Shown piece after piece: positions 53,510 through 61,201 of a stretch of 61,201 nt of DNA. Within the stretch, counting starts at the first letter, position 1, and every line of letters begins with the position of its first letter. Below the pieces are notes generated by a model. The model was given only the letters and a program-made list of their open reading frames with translations, did no database searches and was not told where the DNA came from. Origin of the DNA: Ilumatobacteraceae bacterium. GTDB lineage: Bacteria > Actinomycetota > Acidimicrobiia > Acidimicrobiales > Ilumatobacteraceae. The translations under genes were made by a program, and so were the position numbers. The stretch is from assembly GCA_018401375.1 (NCBI GenBank), contig JAGYKR010000014.1:1-61201 (forward strand), given 5' to 3'.

Positions 53510-55057
53510 TCAGTTACCTGATACCCGGCGATCCAGATGAGCCCAATAGGGCTCGCGCAACACCTTGCGTTGGATCTTGCCCACCGGACTCTTCGGCAGA
53601 GGCTCGGTCTGGATCACCACGATTGAGGGCTTCTTATATGACCCGAGCCGTTCGGCGCAGAGCGCAACGATCTCGGCCTCGGTGACAGTGGCATCTGCGG
53701 TCACGGTGCATACCGCCACCGGGGTCTCACCCCAGCGTTCATCGGGAGCAGCGAAGACCGCCACTTCAATCACCGCCGGATGATCACTGATCACGTTCTC
53801 GAGTTCGGCCGGCCACACATTGAATCCACCGGTAATGATCATGTCGTCTTTGCGGTCCAGCACATACAGGAATCCGTTGGCATCGATGGTTCCGATGTCG
53901 CCGGTCAGAACGAAACCGTCGGCCGTCATCCGTTGAGCGGTACCTTCCGGGTCCTCCCAGAACTCGGTCATCTGGCCGTCGCACCGGATTGCGATCTCAC
54001 CTTCGGCGCCGATCTCCAGACGGACCATTGGATCCTCGGGATCACGAATCTCCAGATATGCAAAGGGCAAAGCACGGCCCGCCGATCGCAACGGCTTGGA
54101 CCCTGGCACCTCCGAGAACCATTCCTCTGGTCCCATCATCGACACCGGAACCGCCTCGGTCTGGCCGTATCCCTGATAGAGCACCATCCCGAATACATCA
54201 CGCGCCAGCAGAGCGGTCTCATCTGCGATGGGTGCCCCACCGAGTTGGATGACTTTGAGATGGGACCAATCGCGGCTCGCTGCGCTCGGATGTCGGGCCA
54301 GAGCGTTGAGCATGGTGGGTACCGCAAACATGTAGCCAACCCGCTCGCGTTCCATCACCTCTAATGTCTCGCCGGGATCGAAATGATCGAGGAGCACATT
54401 GGTGCCGCCGGCCAGCCAAGTGGGGGTATAGAGATAGCCGGATCCATGAGAGATCGGACCGACATGTAGACAACGTTCGCCCGCCAACATCGGAGGGAAG
54501 TTAAAGAACCAATCCCGGCCCGTATTGAGCCAAGCTTTATGGGTGTACGCAACTCCCTTGGGCTTGCCTGTGGTGCCGCCGGTATGGCGAATCGCGTACC
54601 AGTCATCAGGCGAGATCGCCACGTCGGGATCGGTGTCGGGATAACTCGCCAGCCAAGCCTCGTATGTCGAGTCACGACGAATCACGACCTCGAGATTGGG
54701 CAACTGGGCGATCACCGGCTCAATATCGGCAACATGGCTCGCTGAGACCACGAGCCCGCGACACCCGGTATGGGACAACATGTGATGGTGGCTCTCAATG
54801 GCATTACGCGGGTACAGCGGCACCCGCACTAATCCCGCGGCAGCGGCGCCGGCGAAGAAGTCCTGAGCTTCAATGGAGTTGTCCTCAAGCACCCCAACCC
54901 GGTCCCCGGGACGTAACCCAGCATCAAGGAGCGCATTGGCCATCCGCAACGCTCGCGACCAGGCTTCGGCGTAGGTCAATGTTCGATTGCCGTGGATCAC
55001 CGCAATCCGATTGGCGTTATACCGCGCCGACTGGCGCATCAATCCCCGAACGTCCAT
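53510..55057 (-). CDS. acyl-CoA synthetase (AMP-forming)
   Basis: A 515-residue adenylating enzyme. The ATP loop reads HTGGTTGKPKGVAYTH (about residues 157-172), GYGQTEAVPVSM is the A5 motif, and TGDIGTIDANGFLYVLDRKDDMIITGG is the A7/A8 hinge. The A10 lysine lies in PLPKSPVGKIQRK near the C-terminus. It activates a carboxylic acid as an acyl-adenylate and then an acyl-CoA; chain length cannot be told. It begins six bases downstream of the HisD-like gene on the same strand, so the two are probably co-transcribed. It converges on clpB without an intergenic gap. Confidence 0.9.
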   Translation of the reverse strand: MDVRGLMRQSARYNANRIAVIHGNRTLTYAEAWSRALRMANALLDAGLRPGDRVGVLEDNSIEAQDFFAGAAAAGLVRVPLYPRNAIESHHHMLSHTGCRGLVVSASHVADIEPVIAQLPNLEVVIRRDSTYEAWLASYPDTDPDVAISPDDWYAIRHTGGTTGKPKGVAYTHKAWLNTGRDWFFNFPPMLAGERCLHVGPISHGSGYLYTPTWLAGGTNVLLDHFDPGETLEVMERERVGYMFAVPTMLNALARHPSAASRDWSHLKVIQLGGAPIADETALLARDVFGMVLYQGYGQTEAVPVSMMGPEEWFSEVPGSKPLRSAGRALPFAYLEIRDPEDPMVRLEIGAEGEIAIRCDGQMTEFWEDPEGTAQRMTADGFVLTGDIGTIDANGFLYVLDRKDDMIITGGFNVWPAELENVISDHPAVIEVAVFAAPDERWGETPVAVCTVTADATVTEAEIVALCAERLGSYKKPSIVVIQTEPLPKSPVGKIQRKVLREPYWAHLDRRVSGN

Positions 55058-55063
55058 GGGTTC

Positions 55064-56386
55064 TTAAATGCTCCTTCGGTGGAGGGCGGCCGCGTGGGCC
55101 GGGAAGCCTTCGTGATCGGCGAGCGCGATCACCGATGGTGCCATGCGGGCCAGCGCAGTGGCGTCGGCACGGGCGATCGCAGTGCGCTTCATGAAGGTGT
55201 GGGCGGTGATACCCGATGAGACGTGGGCAAACCCGCTCGTGGGCAGGGATGCCGGGCAGCCGATCACGAAGTTCGCTGCACTAAATGGGGTGTGTTGGCC
55301 AATCAGAATCTCTCCGGCATTCACCAAAGCATCCACGAGCGCGTCCACCTCATCATCAGCGACTGCCACCTGCAGGTGCTCAGGGGCGTAACGGTTGGCC
55401 ACTTCAGCGGCTTCAATCAGTGAATCCACCAGCACGCAGCCGCCGTTGGGGCCGAGCGCAGATCGCGCTGCAGTGGCACGCACCTCGGGCAAGGAGGCGA
55501 TCTGTTCGGCGAGTTCGCGCTCGGTGGCTTCAGCGAGTTCACGAGAGGTCGTCACGAGCACCACCGAGGAATCGGTCCCGTGTTCGGCTTCGATTAAGAG
55601 GTCCGATGCAAGCCTGGATGGATCGGCGCTGTGATCAGCGATCACCAGACTTTCGGTGGGACCGAGCAGCATCATCGTGGCCACGCCGTGGCGTTGCATT
55701 TCCACTTGGGCGATGGTGACTGCCGGGGAACCAGGCCCCACCACCTTGCGAACCTGCGGGATGGACTCAGTCCCAAACCCAAGGGCTGCGATACCGGCTG
55801 GGCCGTTGACCCGGAACACCTCGGTGATCCCCAACTTGCGACACACCGTCAGCACCGCTGGATCCACTTCACCGGAACCACCCGGAATCGGGGGGACCAC
55901 GAGCACGATCTGGGGGACCTTGGCCACCACGGCGGGGACCGCAAGCTGGTAGGCCACGCTTGGATAACTTGCTTTGCCGGACGGAGTGAAGAGTCCCACA
56001 GAGGTGATCGGGGACAGTTTCTCGCCCACCATCAGACCAGGCTCGGGGGCGAAATGCCAATCGCCGGATCGTTCCATTTGTTGTTCGTTAAAGGCGCGGA
56101 TGTGGGCGATCGCGTCCTCGAGAGCGGCATCCACCTCAGGTGACACCTGAGCCGAGGCGATCTCATCGGCGGAGACTCGCAGCTGATCCGGGGTGAGAGA
56201 GATGCGATCAAAGCGTTGGAGCGCATCGCAGACCGCAGCATCGCCCCGTTCGGCCACATCAGCGATCAACTCGCCGATTGAGGCGCGCAACGCAGGATTG
56301 AAGATGTCCTCCACCCCACGGGCACATAGGGCGGCGCGGGCGGCCTCGGGCATGGAGGACCACTGCTGCATTCGCATCACGGGCAT
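55064..56386 (-). CDS. histidinol dehydrogenase family protein with altered zinc ligands
   Basis: A 440-residue HisD-family protein with the usual fold. GLFTPSGKASYPS binds NAD, VVGPGSPAVTIAQ follows, catalytic Glu336/His337 lie in YAPEHLQ, and EGFPAHAAA has the C-terminal zinc His431. In E. coli HisD zinc is held by Gln259, His262, Asp360 and His419. Here the first motif is LLIEAEHG (Glu266 for Gln, His269 kept) and the GDY motif is ANF (Asn372 for Asp). MLLGPTESLVIAD replaces MIAGPSEV. No other histidine genes are nearby, and the next gene is an acyl-CoA synthetase. It may be true HisD of a divergent lineage or a dehydrogenase of another amino- or hydroxy-compound. Confidence 0.8.
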   Translation of the reverse strand: MPVMRMQQWSSMPEAARAALCARGVEDIFNPALRASIGELIADVAERGDAAVCDALQRFDRISLTPDQLRVSADEIASAQVSPEVDAALEDAIAHIRAFNEQQMERSGDWHFAPEPGLMVGEKLSPITSVGLFTPSGKASYPSVAYQLAVPAVVAKVPQIVLVVPPIPGGSGEVDPAVLTVCRKLGITEVFRVNGPAGIAALGFGTESIPQVRKVVGPGSPAVTIAQVEMQRHGVATMMLLGPTESLVIADHSADPSRLASDLLIEAEHGTDSSVVLVTTSRELAEATERELAEQIASLPEVRATAARSALGPNGGCVLVDSLIEAAEVANRYAPEHLQVAVADDEVDALVDALVNAGEILIGQHTPFSAANFVIGCPASLPTSGFAHVSSGITAHTFMKRTAIARADATALARMAPSVIALADHEGFPAHAAALHRRSI

Positions 56387-56474
56387 GATCGAAACCTACC
56401 GAGGAACGGGTAGTCGCGTGCGGATCGGACTACAGTCGGTTCACGTTCCATCTAGTACTTATGGGAGCGTTGCC

Positions 56475-57788
56475 ATGCCCGTCACCGTCGTCGTCGGAGC
56501 CCAGTGGGGCGATGAGGGCAAAGCCAAAGTTATCGATCTCCTCGCCGAGCAGCATTCGATCGTCGCCCGCTACCAAGGCGGCCACAACGCCGGCCATACC
56601 GTGGTCGTGGGCGATGAGCGTTATGCCTTGCAGCTCATCCCGTCGGGGGTGCTCTATCCACACGTCACCCCAGTGATCGGCAACGGCGTGGTGGTGGATC
56701 TACCTACCCTGTTTAAAGAGATGGATTCCCTTGAGAGCCGAGGCGTGTCCTGTGCAGCGCTCAAGGTGTCTCGGCTCGCACATCTCATCCTGCCTTGGCA
56801 TCAGGCCCATGATGCGCTCGCAGAAGCGGCCCGTGGTGACCAGCCGATCGGTACCACTCTGAAAGGTATTGGTCCGGCTTATGCCGATAAGGCCCGACGC
56901 CTCGGAATCCGCGCCGGCGAGGTGGCCGATCTCGACACGTTCGCCGTCACCGTTCGGGCCCGGGCCACAGCCGAGAAGGCACTGATTGACCAAGCCGTGA
57001 CTGCGGCTGCTGCGACTGGATCCCCGGTGATCGATCTCCCCGATCTAGATATTGAACTGATCGTGGAGCAATGGTGTGAGTATGGCCGTCGCCTTCAACC
57101 TCACTTGGCTGACACGGTAGGAATGCTGCACGATGCGCGTGAGGCCGGGGCGGACATTTTGCTCGAAGGCGCCCAGGCTACTTTTTTGGATCTGGATCAC
57201 GGCACCTATCCGTACGTGACGTCCTCCTCGCCCACCGCTGGTGGGGCGAGTGCAGGCAGCGGGCTCGGACCACGGCACCTCGACCGGATTATTGGGATCA
57301 CCAAGGCGTACACCACTCGGGTGGGAGCAGGACCGTTTCCCACCGAGCTCCTCGATGCGCTCGGGGACAAACTCATTGATGTCGGTCATGAATACGGCAC
57401 GGTGACCGGTCGGCGGCGTCGAGCGGGCTGGTTGGACGCTTACATGCTGCGCCACGCCGTGCGACTGAACAGTCTCACCGAGTTTGCGCTGACCAAACTT
57501 GACGTGTTGGACGGTTTTGATGAGGTGCGGATCTGCACCGGGTATCGGATCAACGGCCAAGCAATCAGTCACTATCCCGATACCGCCACCGAACTTGCGA
57601 TGGTGGAGCCGGAGTACGTGACCTTGCCTGGTTGGCGCAGCGATCTGACTGCGATCCGCGATCGCGCCGAGCTGCCCTCAGCCGCAGCGGAATTTTTGAG
57701 AGTGGTGGAACACACCGTCGGCATCCCCATCGACATCGTTGGTGTGGGTGCCGCTCGCGATGCCTATCTGAAGTGGAGCCGCACATGA
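56475..57788 (+). CDS. purA: adenylosuccinate synthetase
   Basis: A 437-residue enzyme that joins aspartate to IMP with GTP hydrolysis, the first committed step to AMP. VVGAQWGDEGKAKVIDLLAE is the N-terminal GTP loop with the catalytic Asp and His partner in QGGHNAGHTVV. KGIGPAYADKARR, GAQATFLDLDHGTYPYVTSS and GAGPFPTEL are diagnostic. The start is ATG 56475, not the longer upstream frame; the common GKGK loop reads GKAK. It diverges from the HisD-like gene and its stop overlaps purB. Confidence 0.96.
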   Translation: MPVTVVVGAQWGDEGKAKVIDLLAEQHSIVARYQGGHNAGHTVVVGDERYALQLIPSGVLYPHVTPVIGNGVVVDLPTLFKEMDSLESRGVSCAALKVSRLAHLILPWHQAHDALAEAARGDQPIGTTLKGIGPAYADKARRLGIRAGEVADLDTFAVTVRARATAEKALIDQAVTAAAATGSPVIDLPDLDIELIVEQWCEYGRRLQPHLADTVGMLHDAREAGADILLEGAQATFLDLDHGTYPYVTSSSPTAGGASAGSGLGPRHLDRIIGITKAYTTRVGAGPFPTELLDALGDKLIDVGHEYGTVTGRRRRAGWLDAYMLRHAVRLNSLTEFALTKLDVLDGFDEVRICTGYRINGQAISHYPDTATELAMVEPEYVTLPGWRSDLTAIRDRAELPSAAAEFLRVVEHTVGIPIDIVGVGAARDAYLKWSRT

Positions 57789-59098
57789 TCGAGCGATACT
57801 CCACTGCGGAAATGACTGCGATCTGGTCAGATCTCGCCCGGATGGAGCGCTGGCTGGAGGTGGAACTGCTCGCCACCGAATCCCATGCTCGCCTTGGGCT
57901 TGTGCCTGAAGCTGATGCCCGACACTGCCGGGAAAATGCTCCGCTCGTGGATCAGGGATTATGGGAGGAGATCCTCGCTCGCGAAGACGTCACTAACCAC
58001 GATGTGGCGGCCTTCGTGGATGTGGTTCAACAGCGCATTGGTGGTGCACCGGCAGCTTGGATTCATTACGGCCTGACCTCCACCGATGTGGTGGACACCG
58101 CCCAGTGTTGGGCGCTGAGGGACTCCTGTGATGCGTTGATCGCCGCGAGCACCGAATTGCTCGCCCAGTTGATCGAGATGGCCCGCACCCATCGCGACAC
58201 GGTGATGATTGGACGCACTCATGGGGTGCACGCTGAGCCCACCACGTTCGGAGCCAAGGTGGCCTTGTGGGCCTTACAGGTGGACCGGGATCGTGAGCGT
58301 TTGATCGCGGCGCGTGACGCAGTGGCGGTGATGAAACTGTCGGGGGCAGTCGGCACCTATTCCAATATCGATCCAGCGGTGGAGCTCGACGTGGCCGCCG
58401 CCCTCGGCTTGCAGGCTGTGCCGGCTACCCAGGTCATCGCCCGTGATCGCCACGCCGAGTTTTTGTGGGCCTGTGCAAGCGTTGGCGCCACCTGCGAATT
58501 GATTGCTGTGGAGCTGCGTCACTTGCAGCGAACAGAGGTAGCCGAAGTGCAAGAAGGGTTCCGATCGGGACAAAAAGGCTCTTCGGCAATGCCCCACAAA
58601 CGTAACCCAATCTCTGCTGAAACCATTTCAGGGCTTTCGCGGGTGCTGCGCTCCAATCTTCAAGCCGGACTCCAAGATGTTGCCTTATGGCATGAACGCG
58701 ACATTTCGCATTCATCTGTAGAACGCATCATCTTGCCCGATTCTGCCCAGCTCGCCCATTACGTTTTGGGCCGAACACGTCGTTTGTTGCACGGATTGAG
58801 CGTTGATACAGAACGAATGCTCGCCAATCTATGGTCCAGTTATGGACTGGTGTTTTCTCAGCCTGTACTACTGGCGCTCGTTTCTGCAGGTCTCAGCCGA
58901 GATGAGGCGTACCGCATCGTGCAATCCGCAGCCTCCACCGCATGGGCGGAGCGTCGGAACTTCCATGAGATCCTCTTAGAAAATCCTGAGGTCATGTCCC
59001 ACGCGGCAGGGGCCCTTGAGGAGGCTTTTGACCTCTCAAGGGCCCTGCGACATGCGGGTAAATCAGTTGATGCTCTCGGACAGATCACATTGTCCTGA
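57785..59098 (+). CDS. purB: adenylosuccinate lyase
   Basis: A 437-residue member of the fumarase/aspartase superfamily. It cleaves adenylosuccinate to AMP and fumarate and also SAICAR in the de novo pathway. Motifs are IHYGLTSTDVVDTA (about 85), RTHGVHAEPTTFG with the catalytic His (about 140), and the signature loop GSSAMPHKRNPISAE (about 262-276). The ATG overlaps the purA stop (ATGA), so the two AMP-branch genes are translationally coupled, an arrangement that is compact but not unusual. Confidence 0.96.
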   Translation: MIERYSTAEMTAIWSDLARMERWLEVELLATESHARLGLVPEADARHCRENAPLVDQGLWEEILAREDVTNHDVAAFVDVVQQRIGGAPAAWIHYGLTSTDVVDTAQCWALRDSCDALIAASTELLAQLIEMARTHRDTVMIGRTHGVHAEPTTFGAKVALWALQVDRDRERLIAARDAVAVMKLSGAVGTYSNIDPAVELDVAAALGLQAVPATQVIARDRHAEFLWACASVGATCELIAVELRHLQRTEVAEVQEGFRSGQKGSSAMPHKRNPISAETISGLSRVLRSNLQAGLQDVALWHERDISHSSVERIILPDSAQLAHYVLGRTRRLLHGLSVDTERMLANLWSSYGLVFSQPVLLALVSAGLSRDEAYRIVQSAASTAWAERRNFHEILLENPEVMSHAAGALEEAFDLSRALRHAGKSVDALGQITLS

Positions 59099-59126
59099 GA
59101 ACAATGAAAGCTGCGGTTACTGGCGT

Positions 59127-59543
59127 TCAGTCGCCGCGTCCGAGGCCAGCCGAGCGCAGTACCCGGGCCTCAACGCCTACCTCACGCCATGAGGCGTACG
59201 AGATCCCCTGACGCTCGCCGTAACTCTTCGCCACATTGATGAAGCTCTTCTCGAGTTGTTCGATGTCCACCTTGTTGCCGAGAGTAGCCAGATCTTCCAC
59301 TAAACGGCGACGCTCTTCCACCAGTTTGAGTTCGGTCAACGGATCAGCATTGGAGATGTCGGCGTCGATTGTAGTGATGCGTCGGCTGATGGATTCTGGG
59401 GTGCGCTTGCGACCCCTTCGTGGCTTGTTGGCGCGCAGCGCCTCTAGGTAATCACGAACAGCTTTGCCCTCCGCTCTCCCGCGAGCCAAGGCTTCCTTGT
59501 GCTCATCAGTCATCGGAGTCTTAGGTCCTTTTTTGGTTGCCAT
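59127..59543 (-). CDS. conserved hypothetical basic coiled-coil protein
   Basis: A 138-residue basic protein starting MATKKGPKTPMTDEHKEALARG. A lysine/arginine-rich stretch (NKPRRGRKRTPESISRR) is followed by a predicted coiled coil (PLTELKLVEERRRLVEDLATLG) and a second helix with KSFINVAKSYGERQGISYASWREVGV. The GRKRTPE segment looks like an AT-hook-type or nucleic-acid-binding tail. I recall similar short proteins only as uncharacterised actinobacterial families. It may bind DNA or RNA; that is inference from charge. It overlaps no neighbour and is divergent from the thioesterase gene. Confidence 0.6.
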   Translation of the reverse strand: MATKKGPKTPMTDEHKEALARGRAEGKAVRDYLEALRANKPRRGRKRTPESISRRITTIDADISNADPLTELKLVEERRRLVEDLATLGNKVDIEQLEKSFINVAKSYGERQGISYASWREVGVEARVLRSAGLGRGD

Positions 59544-59602
59544 GGCGAGGAGTTTATGAGATCTTTTCTGAATTGCAATATTCCTGTGCGAAGATAGGAC
59601 AG

Positions 59603-60421
59603 ATGTTTGTACTTACTGCTCATGGTCATGACGCATTTGTTGGAATCGGTCCGCGTTATCCCTGGGGCGGTCTCTATGGAGGTCAGATCGTTGCGCAGGC
59701 ACTGCGCGCTGCCGCTGAAACTATTCAGCCCTTAGATGCCCAAGTGAAACCAGAGATATTCTCACCGCACTCCATTCGCGCCTATTTCATCCGACGTGGA
59801 GATCACACCGAGCCGGTTCGTTATGAAGTAGATCGCATCCGCAATGGACGCAGCTTTATCACTCGCCGGGTCGTGGCCCGCCAAGCCACAGGAGCGATCC
59901 TTAACGCTGAATGTTCATTCCAGCGGGCCGAAGCTTCCGCCGAGTTTCAGTCCGTCACGATGCCGGTAGTTCCACCACCAGCCCGACTCGTTCAAGACTC
60001 GTGGACCGATGTGTTTGATCGCTGTTTCGTGCCGGCCGATCAGATTGAAGGCCCCCACATCGGTGCTGGCCGGGTGGCAGCATGGATGAAGGTGAATGAC
60101 TCGTTTTCGCGCAGCGGGGTAGCGGCGGGACAGTTTCTCGATCAGTGTTGGCTCGCCTATCTGTCCGATGATCTCCCCACCGATGCGGTGCGTTCAGCAC
60201 ACCCCTTGGCTGGTCAAGAAGGGACCGAGTTCTTTGGGACCAGTTTGGATCACACGATCTGGTTTCACCGACCACACCGCGCCGATATGTGGCATCTGTT
60301 TGATGTGACCTGTCATCACTTCGTGGCTGGTCGCGGGCTCACTATCGGCCACGTCTTCAACGAAGAGGGCCAACATGTGGCCACTATTGCTCAAGAGGTT
60401 CTTCTGCGCGAACGGCGGTGA
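59603..60421 (+). CDS. acyl-CoA thioesterase II
   Basis: A 272-residue double-hotdog thioesterase of the TesB family. GGLYGGQIVAQALRAAAETI (residues 24-43, read in pieces), HSIRAYFIRRGDHTEPVRYEVDRIRNGRSFITRRV in the first hotdog, and LDHTIWFHRPHRADMWHLFDV in the second hotdog carrying the conserved Asp region match TesB. I use ATG 59603 (MFVLTAHGHDAF), where similarity begins. It hydrolyses acyl-CoAs to free acids, balancing acyl-CoA pools. Confidence 0.88.
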   Translation: MFVLTAHGHDAFVGIGPRYPWGGLYGGQIVAQALRAAAETIQPLDAQVKPEIFSPHSIRAYFIRRGDHTEPVRYEVDRIRNGRSFITRRVVARQATGAILNAECSFQRAEASAEFQSVTMPVVPPPARLVQDSWTDVFDRCFVPADQIEGPHIGAGRVAAWMKVNDSFSRSGVAAGQFLDQCWLAYLSDDLPTDAVRSAHPLAGQEGTEFFGTSLDHTIWFHRPHRADMWHLFDVTCHHFVAGRGLTIGHVFNEEGQHVATIAQEVLLRERR

Positions 60422-60458
60422 CTGTAAAGATTGACACTGGATTCAATATCCGACAACC

Positions 60459-61070
60459 TCACAGCATCCGAGTGAGAAGCAGACGTTCGGCGGTGCCTGG
60501 ATGAAGGACCGCACGACCGGCGATCTCTGTGGATTCGAGCGCTTTTTGCACCGGTCCGGGATGACCAGCGGCATCGAGATCATCCAAGGACCGATACGGC
60601 AACCACCAACAGATTTCGGGTCCTGAACCCCACAAGGGACGCAGTACTGCTCCTGAGCCCAGGTGGACCCTGCGCAAGCGAGAGACAGCAGCAGTGTGCA
60701 GACCTGCGCTCACACCGACCCGGCCGAAATCAGCCACGAAACCGCGCCGAGAGCGCATCTGGGCGGGAGAACCCATCTCGAGAGCGAGGAACATCTCCTC
60801 ATCTGGTCCGCCCGCATACTGATCGAGTTCGGTGCGCAAGGCATGCAGCGGCCGATCTCCTCGGGTGGAATCCATCAGGGTTCGGACCCGTTGATGAGAG
60901 GAGGCCCAAGCCGTCCACATCACCTGGCCTACCGGACGGCCGTGATCAACTCTCCATAATTCCACTTCGGCATCGGTGATCTCCACCAAACGGTTCGTGT
61001 AATCGGTGAGCAGCTCACTGACCGCTGAGGGGTGTCCGGTGAAGGTGGCCTGACGCAGATGCAACAGCAT
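60459..61070 (-). CDS. hypothetical protein
   Basis: A 203-residue protein with no family I recognise. It begins MLLHLRQATFTGHPSAVSELLTDYTNRLVEI. The pattern of two similar beta-rich halves (VELWRVDHGRPVGQVMWTAWAS; then CWWLPYRSLDDLDAAGHPG) resembles dimeric alpha-beta barrel (ferredoxin-like, NIPSNAP/monooxygenase-type) proteins that report source-like scores, but no catalytic motif is visible. Its ATG overlaps the stop of the partial upstream gene (TGATG), so it is the second gene of a leftward operon that enters from beyond the window. Confidence 0.5.
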   Translation of the reverse strand: MLLHLRQATFTGHPSAVSELLTDYTNRLVEITDAEVELWRVDHGRPVGQVMWTAWASSHQRVRTLMDSTRGDRPLHALRTELDQYAGGPDEEMFLALEMGSPAQMRSRRGFVADFGRVGVSAGLHTAAVSRLRRVHLGSGAVLRPLWGSGPEICWWLPYRSLDDLDAAGHPGPVQKALESTEIAGRAVLHPGTAERLLLTRML

Positions 61071-61201
61071 CAGTCCACCATCGCAGTCACAGATTCGGCG
61101 ATCAGATCCATGTGATCGAGATCTGCCAGATCAAGAATTTGGAGGTAGATCCGCCGCACAAACTGCGCATCGCTCGTCAGTGGCATCGGGGTCACCTTGT
61201 G
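61070..61201 (-). CDS. partial gene running off the window, unidentified
   Basis: The last 43 codons of a minus-strand gene end in TGA overlapping the next start. The visible C-terminus (RRIYLQILDLADLDHMDL, then IAESVTAMVD) is helical. Too little is present to assign a family; the frame is open to the window edge. Confidence 0.5.
   Translation of the reverse strand, partial: HKVTPMPLTSDAQFVRRIYLQILDLADLDHMDLIAESVTAMVD

Overview
The window looks like a chromosomal piece of a moderately high-GC actinobacterium, tentatively an Acidimicrobiia-like lineage. The evidence is gene content: a dnaK-grpE-dnaJ-hspR operon with a HAIR operator, an EtfD-type membrane Fe-S oxidoreductase, a DUF222/HNH (13E12-type) protein, MgtA/PimB-like mannosyltransferases, an actinobacterial dCTP deaminase, and many start/stop overlaps of the ATGA or GTGA type. 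No phage, insertion sequence or CRISPR array was recognised. One tRNA gene (Gly, CCC) is present.

Layout. 1-3454: AbiEi antitoxin with a broken AbiEii partner, an HNH protein and a YbjN-like protein, all on the minus strand. 3673-8269: a tightly overlapping operon of two GT4 glycosyltransferases, a polysaccharide-deacetylase-like protein and a GNAT-like protein, then a DUF4328 membrane protein. 8393-17668: tRNA-Gly, dcd, an ATPase behind a 43-bp palindrome, the EtfD-like protein, two cyclic-nucleotide-domain proteins, gpmA, a HipB-like regulator with a hipA stump, a membrane spermidine-synthase-like protein and cdd. 17659-21788: the heat-shock operon and its repressor HspR.

21901-38583 is an accessory catabolic island. 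It holds a ribose-type ABC importer, a three-subunit form II CoxLMS-like molybdenum hydroxylase, two paralogous cytochromes P450, three short-chain dehydrogenases, a ThuA-domain protein, a TIM-barrel isomerase/epimerase and two amidohydrolases. The genes overlap or abut and plausibly import and oxidise one unknown organic substrate. 38630-43722 holds a Fic protein behind repeated 9-mers, converging on an SNF2-type helicase.

43888-48823 encodes a branched-chain amino-acid type ABC importer (livGFHM plus binding protein), followed by a fused alpha-beta 2-oxoacid dehydrogenase E1 and clpB with an HspR-like operator. The end of the window has an acyl-CoA synthetase next to an unusual histidinol-dehydrogenase homologue, purA-purB, an acyl-CoA thioesterase and small unknown genes.

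A caution governs the reading of 36196-41480, 46806-48140, 50090-50400 and 52545-53045. In these patches ordinary conserved proteins can be read only by jumping between frames every few tens of bases, while flanking sequence is clean. I treat this as probable uncorrected consensus error rather than mass pseudogene formation, and give both the intact pieces and the reconstructed gene extents.
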